From a virus: a stretch of DNA of 64,000 nt. Location of the stretch: positions 1-64,000 of the IMG/VR virus record IMGVR_UViG_3300022682_000033; one strand, 5' to 3'. This document shows, piece by piece, positions 42,645 to 50,189 of the stretch (positions are counted from its first letter, which is position 1; each line of letters opens with the position of its first letter). The notes below the pieces were generated by a model. It was not told where the DNA came from. It was given only the letters and a program-made list of their open reading frames with translations, and made no database searches. The position numbers were made by a program, and so were the translations under genes.

Positions 42645-43127
42645 ATGCAAACGCAAACAGTTGAATTTAGTCGTGGATATGAAAAATTCAAACTTGTTTT
42701 CCCTACAAGAGTAAAGATACCTTTCGAAGAAGTTGAAATGTACCCGGACTTCTGAGGCCCCGGAAACGCATGGGGGGACAGGTTGGTTCCCGAAGAAATG
42801 TGGGGTTTAAAAATTTCGGTTGCGTGCTTTTGCCATGACCTTATGTGGGCGATTGCGACGTTGAATGAGGACGAGTTTATTTCACTAAATGTGGTTTTTC
42901 TATCAAACATTGCAACGATCAACGCCCATTGCTCATCCAGCAAAATCTTATCCGCGTTACGGATGTACAGGGCGGCAACATATATGAATGCGGTTGGGTT
43001 GCCAGGTTGGGAGATTTTCAAACGCGATAAACTCAAACCGGTTTCACATCACATTGAAAAATATATTGATGACGATCTTGTCATTGAAATAAACAAAAGA
43101 GCGGAGTGTTTAAGAAATGCAATTTAA
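42645..43127 (+). CDS. phage protein (160 codons) interrupted by an in-frame TGA
   Basis: ATG 42645 follows GAGGAGACAACTT. Codons 1-36 end with EMYPDF, then TGA (42753-42755). The same frame stays open as GPGNAWGDRLVPEEMWGLKI and SVACFCHDLMWAIATLNEDE to 43127. Both parts look like one protein of the HDL-motif phage family near lysis genes. TGA is used as an ordinary stop elsewhere in this genome. Options: recoding (selenocysteine or readthrough), a recent nonsense mutation or sequencing error, or restart at TTG 42783. Confidence 0.6.
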
Positions 43128-43647
43128 TGAAATGCTTTTCGCGATGGCGGCAAGGTTCACGCTGTCCGAACGCATAGAGGGCGGATACGTCGATGATCCT
43201 GACGATAGGGGCAGAGAAACGAAATACGGCATATCGAAGCGAAGCTATCCAAACGTAGATATAAAAAATCTCACAAAAAAGGATGCAATCGAAATATACA
43301 AACGAGATTATTGGGATGTTAATCGGACAGGTGAGATGCCCGTTACAGTTGGAATAGTGCTGTTTGATAGCTCCGTTTTATTCGGCCCGTCAAGACCCTC
43401 CAAATGGCTTCAGACGGCTTGTAATCTTTCAAGGTATGGTGATATAGCTGTCGATGGAGTTATAGGCCCAAAAACGATCTCAGCGGCTATGTTGGCAAGC
43501 GAGGCAAGTATTGTAGAAAACATGATTGCAATTCGGATAAAAGCTCACACTGACGACGTAAAAGAGAATAGGAAACAAATCAAATTCTTGCGTGGGTGGA
43601 TGAATCGTATCAGTGAGCTTCTGAAATATATCGCAAAGATAAGGTGA
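43117..43647 (+). CDS. endolysin, GH108 N-acetylmuramidase (176 aa)
   Basis: ERIEGGYVDDPDDRGRETKY (residues ~18-37) followed by GIS is the GH108 signature with its catalytic Glu (E21). The C-terminal region (DIAVDGVIGPKTISAAMLAS) is the peptidoglycan-binding-like PG_binding_3 end. Cleaves the glycan strand at lysis. Overlaps the upstream gene by 11 bases and is followed by a small lipoprotein, like Rz1-type lysis genes. Confidence 0.9.
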   Translation: MQFNEMLFAMAARFTLSERIEGGYVDDPDDRGRETKYGISKRSYPNVDIKNLTKKDAIEIYKRDYWDVNRTGEMPVTVGIVLFDSSVLFGPSRPSKWLQTACNLSRYGDIAVDGVIGPKTISAAMLASEASIVENMIAIRIKAHTDDVKENRKQIKFLRGWMNRISELLKYIAKIR

Positions 43648-43961
43648 AAAAAATGAGCAAAACGTTAAAAATTATATTGGTATTGATGGTATCCGTACTG
43701 TTTTTCGGATGTCAAAAAAAGCATGTTAGGACGCAACCAATAGACGTTCCGAACATAGGCGTTACTTATATCTTGACCGAATCAAATATTGGGACACGAA
43801 GCATCACAATTTACGGCAGGCTGTATAAAAGCGGTCTCCAAATTTACGGCTTCCACATAGGCCAAAAAATAAAAACGATGGACAACAGGACTTTTGAGTG
43901 GGTCGGATGCGATAACAGGAATTATGCTAATGGGTGGGTCGAAATTGATCCTATAAAATAA
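43644..43961 (+). CDS. small lipoprotein after endolysin (spanin candidate, 105 aa)
   Basis: GTG 43644 overlaps the endolysin stop; ATG 43653 is the alternative. Signal peptide LKIILVLMVSVLFFGCQ with lipobox LFFGC. The mature part is beta-rich, unlike Pro-rich Rz1. Could act in outer membrane disruption or as a lipid-anchored accessory. Confidence 0.6.
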   Translation: MKKMSKTLKIILVLMVSVLFFGCQKKHVRTQPIDVPNIGVTYILTESNIGTRSITIYGRLYKSGLQIYGFHIGQKIKTMDNRTFEWVGCDNRNYANGWVEIDPIK

Positions 43962-43993
43962 GCCGGAATCTTCCGGTTAATCACTGGTTATGC
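43961..43993 (+). repeat. attC-like half-site, anchor copy d
   Basis: AGCCGGAATCTTCCGG then TTAATCACTG and core GTTATGC (43987). Same unit as copies a and c, again directly at the stop codon of a core gene. Confidence 0.7.
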
Positions 43994-44008
43994 GTAAAAG
44001 GATTTACT

Positions 44009-44236
44009 ATGGAATGCCAAAAATGTGGCAGAGAAAAAATATTCTGTGAACAGGCAATTACAGGGTTCCCAGACTATCATGTTGCCGGAAGCATAGTTGA
44101 ATATTGTGGTTTTTGCGACGAACCTCCAATTACCGCATTAAATCCTGGAGGTCGCAAAATTATTTTACAGCATAACCAGTCGCCGCTTAACTCAAACGTT
44201 AGCTGTATTGGTAGGGTTGATTTGAATGTACATTGA
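44009..44236 (+). CDS. cassette gene, zinc-binding protein (75 aa)
   Basis: ATG 44009. N-terminal CQKCG and later YCGFCDE predict zinc binding. The reading frame runs through attC 8 (NQSPLNSNVSCIGRV), so about the last 20 residues are site-encoded. Overlaps the next gene start by 11 bases. Confidence 0.5.
   Translation: MECQKCGREKIFCEQAITGFPDYHVAGSIVEYCGFCDEPPITALNPGGRKIILQHNQSPLNSNVSCIGRVDLNVH
44171..44204 (+). repeat. attC: attC-like site 8 (compact, one arm missing)
   Basis: R'' CATAACC, then directly CGCCGCTTAACTCAAAC and R' GTTAGCT. The L'' arm and loop appear deleted. 34 bp. Confidence 0.55.
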
Positions 44237-44594
44237 TAAATTCAAAAAAGATGGTGGGTATTATTCCGAAGATGGTTGTTTCTACGAATCATCAGAAGAT
44301 TTTATTCAGTGTGAAATTTTAGGTTTTTGCGGTTGTGGTAATCCGGAATGTAATCTTGAATTTATAATGAATGGGTTGAAATATATTAATGATCCACAAC
44401 CAGAAGATCGTTCCAAGTTTGATGAGTGGATAGAAGATGGTATGAAGCTGTTCGGAAGCGAAGGCGCAAAATATTTCTTTTTTTATTGGGCTGATAAAGA
44501 AGGGTTGGCAGAACACGGTGGTTCAGTTCCTGGATGGCTTACTGAAAAAGGCGCGCAGTTATTGTCAGACTTAAAAGAAATTCACAACAGCTAA
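44226..44594 (+). CDS. cassette gene, Cys-rich acidic protein (122 aa)
   Basis: ATG 44226. CEILGFCGCGNPEC is a tight cysteine cluster. The rest is acidic with aromatic residues (GMKLFGSEGAKYFFFYWADK). Stop codon lies in attC 9. Confidence 0.55.
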   Translation: MYIDKFKKDGGYYSEDGCFYESSEDFIQCEILGFCGCGNPECNLEFIMNGLKYINDPQPEDRSKFDEWIEDGMKLFGSEGAKYFFFYWADKEGLAEHGGSVPGWLTEKGAQLLSDLKEIHNS

Positions 44595-44680
44595 CGAGTC
44601 GTTCAACCGGACAGCCATCCGTCACGAAATTTGCGGAGCAAATTTAGCACCGGAGATTGCCGGTTAACACGGCGTTATAT
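44590..44680 (+). repeat. attC: attC site 9 (long form)
   Basis: R'' GCTAACG, L'' GTTCAACCGGACAG, inner complementary arms (AAATTTGC/GCAAATTT), L' GCCGGTTAACACGGC, R' GTTATAT. 91 bp. Confidence 0.83.
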
Positions 44681-44692
44681 TCTGGTGAAAAA

Positions 44693-44860
44693 ATGATATG
44701 CAAAGAATGCGGAGTAGATATGTTCATAGACACATGGGGCGGATGGGCGTGGACGTGTCCTCATTGTGATAGCATCGGCAGAATTGCAACAGACCAAGAA
44801 GTTGAAGAGTATGAAAGAGAATTAAATGAACATATTGGAAGAAAGAAAACTTTGGAATGA
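44693..44860 (+). CDS. cassette gene, zinc-ribbon protein (55 aa)
   Basis: ATG 44693 after GGTGAAAAA. CKECG and CPHCDS flank WGGWAW, a short zinc ribbon, followed by an acidic helix. Overlaps the next gene. Confidence 0.5.
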   Translation: MICKECGVDMFIDTWGGWAWTCPHCDSIGRIATDQEVEEYERELNEHIGRKKTLE

Positions 44861-45020
44861 TAATCAAGTTTTGTACTCAGAGTTAGCTTGTAATTATCAA
44901 GACCAGGTAATGCCGACTGAATGTTTTTGCGGTGTTCCATGGGAAAAAGACAATGAACTTTTTGGCTGTTGGGCTTGCGGATACGAATTGCCGGAAGAGT
45001 ACGTTAGAATTGTAGATTAG
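44826..45020 (+). CDS. small zinc-ribbon protein (64 aa)
   Basis: ATG 44826 inside the previous gene. CFCGVPW and CWACGYELPEEY predict a second zinc ribbon. Last gene of array 1; no attC follows. Converges with the RecU-like gene, overlapping its end by 17 bases. Confidence 0.45.
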   Translation: MNILEERKLWNDNQVLYSELACNYQDQVMPTECFCGVPWEKDNELFGCWACGYELPEEYVRIVD

Positions 45021-45495
45021 AATAGCTTTCAAGCGCTCCTTTAACGTCATAGGCGTAATTTACTTGTTGCAGTTTGGCATTGACAATGACACCGTTCCTT
45101 TCTGCGAATTCCAGCGGGATGCTTTTACGGCCAGACGTTTTTTTATGAATTTCAATTTGATTTGCATCGAGGATGTACGTCAAATTCTGCTCGCGCCAAT
45201 TTAGGCAGAAAATGCCGAATGCATTTTGGGGCGGATCGGATTGAATTTTAACCAAATCTTTCAATTGATTTTTGCCTATATTGTTATATGGCATTGATTT
45301 TCCAAGAAAGCTTTTGCACTCCACAAAAAAAAGATGAATCCCAGTGAACACAACAAAATCCGATGCGTTTCGTGGCGTGAATCGAGAAGCACCGGTGTTG
45401 CTCCATGACCCGGATGAATCTTTCAGCCTGTATACGAGCCATTCTTTGGGGACCGAATTTTTGAAATTATTTTGAAATCTTGCACCTGGTTTCAT
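45004..45495 (-). CDS. RecU-like Holliday junction resolvase (163 aa)
   Basis: G-x-R-F-Q start (MKPGARFQNNFKNSVPKEWL), YRLKDS, RFTPRNASDFVVF and FFVECKSFLGKSMPYNNI match the RecU/PrfA nuclease fold. Asp of SDFV, Glu/Lys of ECKS and the preceding Thr/Arg are the metal-site residues. Likely resolves branched DNA before packaging. It faces the terminase gene divergently. Confidence 0.78.
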   Translation of the reverse strand: MKPGARFQNNFKNSVPKEWLVYRLKDSSGSWSNTGASRFTPRNASDFVVFTGIHLFFVECKSFLGKSMPYNNIGKNQLKDLVKIQSDPPQNAFGIFCLNWREQNLTYILDANQIEIHKKTSGRKSIPLEFAERNGVIVNAKLQQVNYAYDVKGALESYSNLQF

Positions 45496-45525
45496 AAACC
45501 AAACAATACGATATGAATTTATTAA

Positions 45526-47559
45526 ATGTCAACAAAAATACCAAGTTCAAAAATTGAATCGATGTGGCGAAACCTTGATCCGGAAATTAAGGCAGATTGG
45601 ATACAGACCGCCATTGTGAATTATAATGTTCCTCGTAATGTTGCAGAAATAAAAGCCGTCGAGTTGTTCTGGGAAGCAGAAAATGCAAAAAGCAAAATGG
45701 CTGAGTATCAATCAGGCCCAGAAGGATGTATCCGCTGGATTAATGATAACATATACCAAAAGGTGATCCCGTATGGCGGGCATGTCCATCAATGGGTTCC
45801 GATGGGAGAATTGCCAACAAAAAAAGATAAATATGGCAGGTCATACAAAACTATGTGGGAGGCTCAGCAAAAGGTTATTATGGAAGCCCTTGCCGTTGAT
45901 AGCACCGGAACTTATAAGCATAACCTGATAGCTCTCGTTTGGCCTCGTGGCCTTGGAAAAAGTTTTCTCGCGGTGTGCATTGGGCTTTATCGTTTTATTT
46001 GTTTCAGCTATCAAAAAGTTTATTTCAGCGCGAATAGCTACGATGAGAGTGACGAGTTGCATTTCAGTGAGGCGAAAACGCTTCTTCTTAATAGTCCTGT
46101 CTTGTGTGAAATAATAGGTGAAAATAACATACTATCAAATAAAATTAGATTCGTTGCCGGTGATAAAAATGTAATGAATGAGATAAAAATAATATCTCAA
46201 AAACGCGGCATTGTTTCTAATGCTGCTGTTGTGACTCAAACAGAGGTTTTTAAACAAGAATCCGATACTTTTTTTGCTCAATGGTATGGAAGTTTGAGGA
46301 TGACACATAATGCGCTTGGTATAATTGATTCAACCGTGTCAGACAAAAGCCATTGGCTATATCGTCTGTATAGAAATGCAAAAAAAGACCCTGGTGGGCC
46401 AGTATATTTCAACTACTATGGATGGGAGGACGCTAAGGCAAAATATTTCTGGCACCCTGGGATGACAGATCGTGATCTGGCCGGCTTTAAAACAGCAATG
46501 TCCAGACGGGACTTTGACAGATATTATAATAACCTATGGGGGAAACAAGGGGTTGGGTTATTTGACAATATTGATATTGGCGCAATTGGATATTTTGGGG
46601 CAAATGGAGTCCCGATATGCCATGAGGTTGTTAAGGATACACTGAAAAGGGCAAATAAGAAATCGCAGCGCATTGTGGTTCAGCAACTTCAACAACAGCC
46701 TACGAGGCGCCAGGAGGTCGCAGCCGAATTGATTGGGTCTCTCATGCCGGTGGAAGACTTTTATTCTCTCGGCCAGCATTCGTTCGACAAAGAAACGACC
46801 ATACGAAGGCCATCCATTATGCCGGGAATGAAAGAGGCCAGAAAGATAACCGATGCGCTGCAAACAAATTTGTTCTCTTTGCTGGTTGGTATTGACCGTG
46901 CGGAACCAAACAAGTTCAGCACCACTGGTGCAAAAACAGTCGTGTCTTGGATGATTAAAGTTCCGGCCGGTGAAATGTTTACAGGATTCGCGGAAGACCC
47001 GTATATGTACGTTCTTTTCGGTTTGGCGGTAGTAGAAAATTCTATGAGCCACCCGATTATTACACTGTTGTCCGAAATACATAATTGTATGGGGATTGAT
47101 TTTTTGTGTGGGGATCGATATAACTTTAGTGAGATATCGCCATGGTGTGATCAAAATGGAATCAAGTGGAGGTCTGTAAACCCGACGCTTGAAATTCAGA
47201 GGCAGGGGTTCGGGTTGTTTATCCGAGCCGTAAACAACGGTCTGTTTAAGGCTCCTCCAATGCCGGTAGCAGGTGTCACTCAAGCTGATATCTTGAGAGA
47301 AGAGCTTTCTGTGTTTGACGAGCTTGGGAAGCACAAGCAAACAGGCGTTTCAAAATACGGAAGCCCACAAAAACACAAAGCAAACGGTATTCAGGACGAC
47401 GCTATGGATTCAATCGGGATCGGTATGTTTGGCGGGATGGGCATTACAAAAGCCCACATGATCGACAAGTTTGCTCAAAAGAAAAGCAGCCTACCATATC
47501 TGAAAATGATCAATGGCCCGGCTTCCATTCAGGACACATACTCGTCTTTGTATATGTAA
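45526..47559 (+). CDS. terminase large subunit
   Basis: The 677-residue protein has Walker A WPRGLGKSFL near residues 138-147. A nuclease half begins near GIDRAEPNKF (~454) and ends with DDAMDSIGIGMFGGM, fitting the RNase H-like Asp residues. It translocates and cuts phage DNA. Unusually, it is 44 kb (or the rest of the circle) away from the portal gene and flanked by cassette arrays on both sides. Its stop codon is part of the first site of array 2. Confidence 0.85.
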   Translation: MSTKIPSSKIESMWRNLDPEIKADWIQTAIVNYNVPRNVAEIKAVELFWEAENAKSKMAEYQSGPEGCIRWINDNIYQKVIPYGGHVHQWVPMGELPTKKDKYGRSYKTMWEAQQKVIMEALAVDSTGTYKHNLIALVWPRGLGKSFLAVCIGLYRFICFSYQKVYFSANSYDESDELHFSEAKTLLLNSPVLCEIIGENNILSNKIRFVAGDKNVMNEIKIISQKRGIVSNAAVVTQTEVFKQESDTFFAQWYGSLRMTHNALGIIDSTVSDKSHWLYRLYRNAKKDPGGPVYFNYYGWEDAKAKYFWHPGMTDRDLAGFKTAMSRRDFDRYYNNLWGKQGVGLFDNIDIGAIGYFGANGVPICHEVVKDTLKRANKKSQRIVVQQLQQQPTRRQEVAAELIGSLMPVEDFYSLGQHSFDKETTIRRPSIMPGMKEARKITDALQTNLFSLLVGIDRAEPNKFSTTGAKTVVSWMIKVPAGEMFTGFAEDPYMYVLFGLAVVENSMSHPIITLLSEIHNCMGIDFLCGDRYNFSEISPWCDQNGIKWRSVNPTLEIQRQGFGLFIRAVNNGLFKAPPMPVAGVTQADILREELSVFDELGKHKQTGVSKYGSPQKHKANGIQDDAMDSIGIGMFGGMGITKAHMIDKFAQKKSSLPYLKMINGPASIQDTYSSLYM

Positions 47560-47611
47560 CGATTGAAGCCAGCGGCGCGGGGTTTTGCGTCCGGTGGATT
47601 GAATGGTTATG
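47554..47611 (-). repeat. attC: attC site (array 2, no. 1)
   Basis: On the minus strand: R'' CATAACC, ATTCAATCCACCGGACG, loop, CGCCGCTGGCTTCAATC, R' GTTACAT. It overlaps the terminase stop codon. Confidence 0.82.
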
Positions 47612-47732
47612 TGCCGCCTGGAATTGAACCAAGACCGGGACACCTTCACGAACCGTCATTTAAGGCGGAGTCGAACCGCCAGGATCTCCCGTGTTCATGA
47701 CCACTGCACCTGCTGTGGGTCAAGCACATAAC
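47611..47732 (-). ncRNA. tRNA-like non-coding cassette 1
   Basis: About 120 nt with no ORF, exactly between two attC sites. Ends GTGCT.../...GGCAC pair. The 3' end is a T-arm-like hairpin (CTTGG, TTCAATT, CCAGG). An inner stem TCATGAAC/GTTCGTGA encloses a second T-arm-like hairpin (GGCGG, TTCGACT, CCGCC). No regular cloverleaf can be drawn by eye. The layout is shared with the cassette at 51664-51794. Confidence 0.55.
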
Positions 47733-47760
47733 GATTGAACTAACCGGCGCACAACGCATT
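47726..47760 (-). repeat. attC: attC-like partial site (array 2, no. 2)
   Basis: Minus strand: GCGCCGGTTAGTTCAATC then R' GTTATGT. The R''/L'' side (toward 47760) is degenerate or lost. Confidence 0.5.
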
Positions 47761-47762
47761 AA

Positions 47763-47954
47763 TTAGTAGATTATCCTACGTAGCGCCTTTTCCGTTGGAA
47801 TCCACGCCCAATCTCCAATCCTACGTCGCAGAAGTCCGAGTCTGTACAGGTCAATTTTGATTTGTTTCCAGCATTTCGCGCGGATCATTCGATCATCACC
47901 TTTGGAAATTATGTGCCGCAACGCCTTTTTATGTTCGACTGAAAGATGTGTCAT
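47763..47954 (-). CDS. small basic protein (63 aa), regulatory-like
   Basis: ATG 47954 overlaps the stop of the upstream gene (ATGA). The protein is basic, with a helix-rich core (HLSVEHKKALRHIISKGDDR) and RRRIGDWAWIPTEKALRRI. Possibly DNA-binding. Ends next to the partial attC. Confidence 0.5.
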   Translation of the reverse strand: MTHLSVEHKKALRHIISKGDDRMIRAKCWKQIKIDLYRLGLLRRRIGDWAWIPTEKALRRIIY

Positions 47955-48232
47955 TTTATTGTGCCGCTTGGCATCAATCGGTAATACAAAGTTTTTGGAA
48001 TGCACAGGTCGTCTGCGATATCTTTTTTACTCATTCCGCCAGCAAGCTTTCTTTTTATAGCCATTTTAAGGCACTCATGCTGCTTTCTGACGGCGTTCTT
48101 GTATGCACCCATCATTTGCACCGTGGTATATTGCGCGATACGTTGTCGTGACCGTCCTAAGATTCTCGCGCAATCAGCTTGCGGTATGCCTTCGGCCAGC
48201 ATTTTTGATATGGTTTCTTTTGTGACTTCCAT
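47951..48232 (-). CDS. HTH protein (93 aa)
   Basis: ATG 48232 sits on the stop codon of the Rha-type gene (TAATG), with AAAGG upstream. Two HTH-like stretches: AEGIPQADCARILGRSRQRI and AGGMSKKDIADDLCIPKTLY. A resolvase-type or transposase-like HTH pair; likely a small DNA-binding regulator. Confidence 0.6.
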   Translation of the reverse strand: MEVTKETISKMLAEGIPQADCARILGRSRQRIAQYTTVQMMGAYKNAVRKQHECLKMAIKRKLAGGMSKKDIADDLCIPKTLYYRLMPSGTIK

Positions 48233-49002
48233 TAAGGCAACGCCTTTCGATATTTGCATAGTAAATTTTTATCTTCTTTAAGGTTTTGCTCAAATTGGTT
48301 TATTACGTCAACATGATATGCATTTACGGTATCCCATTCACTATCAGTTTTTATTTTTCTGATTTCGAATCCAAGAAAATTGGATAGATTAGTTAATTTT
48401 TTCCCTATTTGTTGGTAAGCAGGTTTGGGTTTGATTCTTAGATCGAAGTATTTTCGCAGCCAAGGGATTGCCTTTACCGTTTTGTATTTTTCGCCGTCCC
48501 CTAATTTTTCTTTTAGCTTTTTGTTCTGCCTTGACAATACGGATGCTGTAGCCATTGCCGTGGCCGTTTTCTTGTTGTTGATATGTGCCTTTGTTCTTAT
48601 CGCCTCATCCCGTTGAGCAAAGGCAAGTTGTTTTTGATCGTAAATATCTGCCCACGCCCTGGCAGCCTCGGATGGATTTGTAAAGTCAGGTATTGCAACC
48701 TGGTTTTTCATTAACTCGGATTCGAGTTCTTCAAGCATGTCTACTATTTTAGCACGAAGCGGAATAGAATAACCGGAAACAAGAATGATAACCTCTCTCT
48801 TTGGAAGCAAGTAACAATTCTGTTCTCTGCCATAGCTGTCTTTATAGATGTGCCCAAAAATGGGCACATCTTTTCCGTGTAATTCAAGCAACATACGTTC
48901 AGCGTCTCTTTTTACATGCCTGTGTTCTTTTCCTGTTCGTTGAGCGATTTCAACCGTTGTCATAGCAATTTTATTTGTATTCGGTTTTGTTACTTCATTC
49001 AT
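48232..49002 (-). CDS. Rha-type phage regulatory protein (256 aa)
   Basis: ATG 49002 follows AGGAGGG. The first ~80 residues (MTTVEIAQRTGKEHRHVKRD, YLLPKREVIILVSGYSIPLR, KIVDMLEELES) are the Rha domain. The C-terminal half is helical and basic. Rha/antirepressor proteins affect lysogeny in lambdoid phages. First gene of a three-gene overlapping set (48232, 47951, 47763). Confidence 0.8.
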   Translation of the reverse strand: MNEVTKPNTNKIAMTTVEIAQRTGKEHRHVKRDAERMLLELHGKDVPIFGHIYKDSYGREQNCYLLPKREVIILVSGYSIPLRAKIVDMLEELESELMKNQVAIPDFTNPSEAARAWADIYDQKQLAFAQRDEAIRTKAHINNKKTATAMATASVLSRQNKKLKEKLGDGEKYKTVKAIPWLRKYFDLRIKPKPAYQQIGKKLTNLSNFLGFEIRKIKTDSEWDTVNAYHVDVINQFEQNLKEDKNLLCKYRKALP

Positions 49003-49003
49003 T

Positions 49004-49183
49004 TCAACCCTCCTTTTGGTCATCATCTTTAAAACAATTCAATGCGATTATCGCACCCGCAACCATGTGCATGATAATATGAGATATCCAAATTAAATCA
49101 AGTTCGGGCTCGATGCCCAATAAAACAGTATCTACAAATGTTGTTGTAAAAGCAAAAGCCATAACAATTACCACATGTTTCAT
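49004..49183 (-). CDS. small two-helix membrane protein (59 aa)
   Basis: ATG 49183 after AAGGTGTGATT. Hydrophobic helices KHVVIVMAFAFTTTFVDTVL and WISHIIMHMVAGAIIALNCF predict two membrane segments with a short acidic tail. Unknown role. Confidence 0.5.
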   Translation of the reverse strand: MKHVVIVMAFAFTTTFVDTVLLGIEPELDLIWISHIIMHMVAGAIIALNCFKDDDQKEG

Positions 49184-49185
49184 AA

Positions 49186-49368
49186 TCACACCTTATCATT
49201 ATTAATTTCGGTTATGTTAAGTAATTTTTTCACGCCCGGAATGAAAGTTATCATCCGGTCAACGCATACGCAGCAGAGCTTTCTTCTTGGTTCATCCTCT
49301 ATCCACGAATCAACATAGTATGCAACCGGGTGTTTTGAGCATGCTTCGCAATATCCAGCTTTCATTTC
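49186..49368 (-). CDS. small Cys-rich protein (60 aa)
   Basis: ATG 49368 after AAAGGAATCTGAA. CEACSK and CCVCVD predict one zinc site. A longer frame to 49476 has extra cysteines but a poorer start. Confidence 0.5.
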   Translation of the reverse strand, partial: EMKAGYCEACSKHPVAYYVDSWIEDEPRRKLCCVCVDRMITFIPGVKKLLNITEINNDKV

Positions 49369-49476
49369 AGATTCCTTTCTTAATTTTGGTAGCAATGGCG
49401 CAATTCCGCAACCCGTTGAACACACACACCTGAAAAAGCATGTGCATTGAGGCTGGTATGACCTAACCTCTGGCAT

Positions 49477-49780
49477 GATTGCATGAAAGAAAAGAGTTTT
49501 AAAAAATTTTCGTCGATTTTTTCATGCAACCAAGCGTACTACCAGATTTACCAGGGTACCTTTTAGACTGGGCCAGCAGCTGAACACCCCACCGATTAAA
49601 TGCCGTGGTCGCGGTAAAACATGTGCGTGTATATTGGGAGTCTTTAAAAACGAATCCCATCCCTGTATATCCCGAAAACGGGCGAGCGGGTTGATCACTC
49701 GCCTGGCAGTAACTTCTTCCGGTTACTACTCAGGTTGCGTATTTTTGTGGCTGAAAGCATACCTTTTTAAAAAACAACGC
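49477..49780. other. gene-free stretch
   Basis: About 300 bases with no convincing gene on either strand. A hairpin GCGAG/CTCGC occurs near 49683-49703. It may be the leader of the leftward genes. Confidence 0.4.
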
Positions 49781-49893
49781 TGCATAACAAAAAAAGCGCT
49801 TTTATGAGAGGGGGCGACTCCACAGGGAAAAAGTCGCCTCCAAGGTGGAATTGCCAAGGAAACCCTCTCATAAAAACGCTTTATGTTATTCCC
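49781..49893. ncRNA. long stem-loop element
   Basis: GCATAAC...AAAGCG...TTTTATGAGAGGG (49780-49817) pairs with CCCTCTCATAAAA...CGCTTTATGTTAT (49865-49893), nearly 28 base pairs. Inside is GGCGACT/AGTCGCC. The ends resemble attC cores (GCATAAC, GTTAT), so it may be a VCR-like site or a structured RNA. Confidence 0.55.
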
Positions 49894-50000
49894 TATGGAT
49901 GTTTTAGCAATTGAACTCAGCGTTTTCCAGGCGCGTCATCGTTCAAAAACTGTCAAAAGATACAATTTGTTTTTGGCTCTGTCAAGTATAAAAATATCTA

Positions 50001-50189
50001 TCACTTGTTGGATAAAACTTCGGGATTTAGTTTCAAAAATTCTAATATCCCCTGAGCGACACCTTCTTTGATAGCTTTTTGGACGTTTATTTTGTTACCA
50101 CCAGCCCACCATGATTTGTCTTGTTCTTCCAAAAATCTTAAAAAGGCGTGCTCAATTCCTTTTTTAACATCTCTTTGATTGATATCCAT
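50001..50189 (-). CDS. cassette gene, small helical protein (62 aa)
   Basis: ATG 50189 after GGAGGGAATA. Helical (KKGIEHAFLRFLEEQDKSWW, INVQKAIKEGVAQGILEFLK). It starts just after attC site m3, as cassette genes do, and overlaps the end of the methyltransferase frame by 26 bases. Confidence 0.55.
   Translation of the reverse strand: MDINQRDVKKGIEHAFLRFLEEQDKSWWAGGNKINVQKAIKEGVAQGILEFLKLNPEVLSNK

Noticed and set aside
42753-42790. Firm SECIS element after the in-frame TGA
   Set aside because: Only a CCCC/GGGG hairpin is seen; without homologues or a selA/selB context it cannot be called.
47611-47732. Ordinary tRNA-Met on the minus strand (CAT loop)
   Set aside because: The CAT triplet region cannot form a proper 5-bp anticodon stem, and the element contains two T arms in about 120 nt.
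49781-49893. Retron msr-msd RNA
   Set aside because: Inverted ends and inner hairpins are present, but no reverse transcriptase gene lies nearby.
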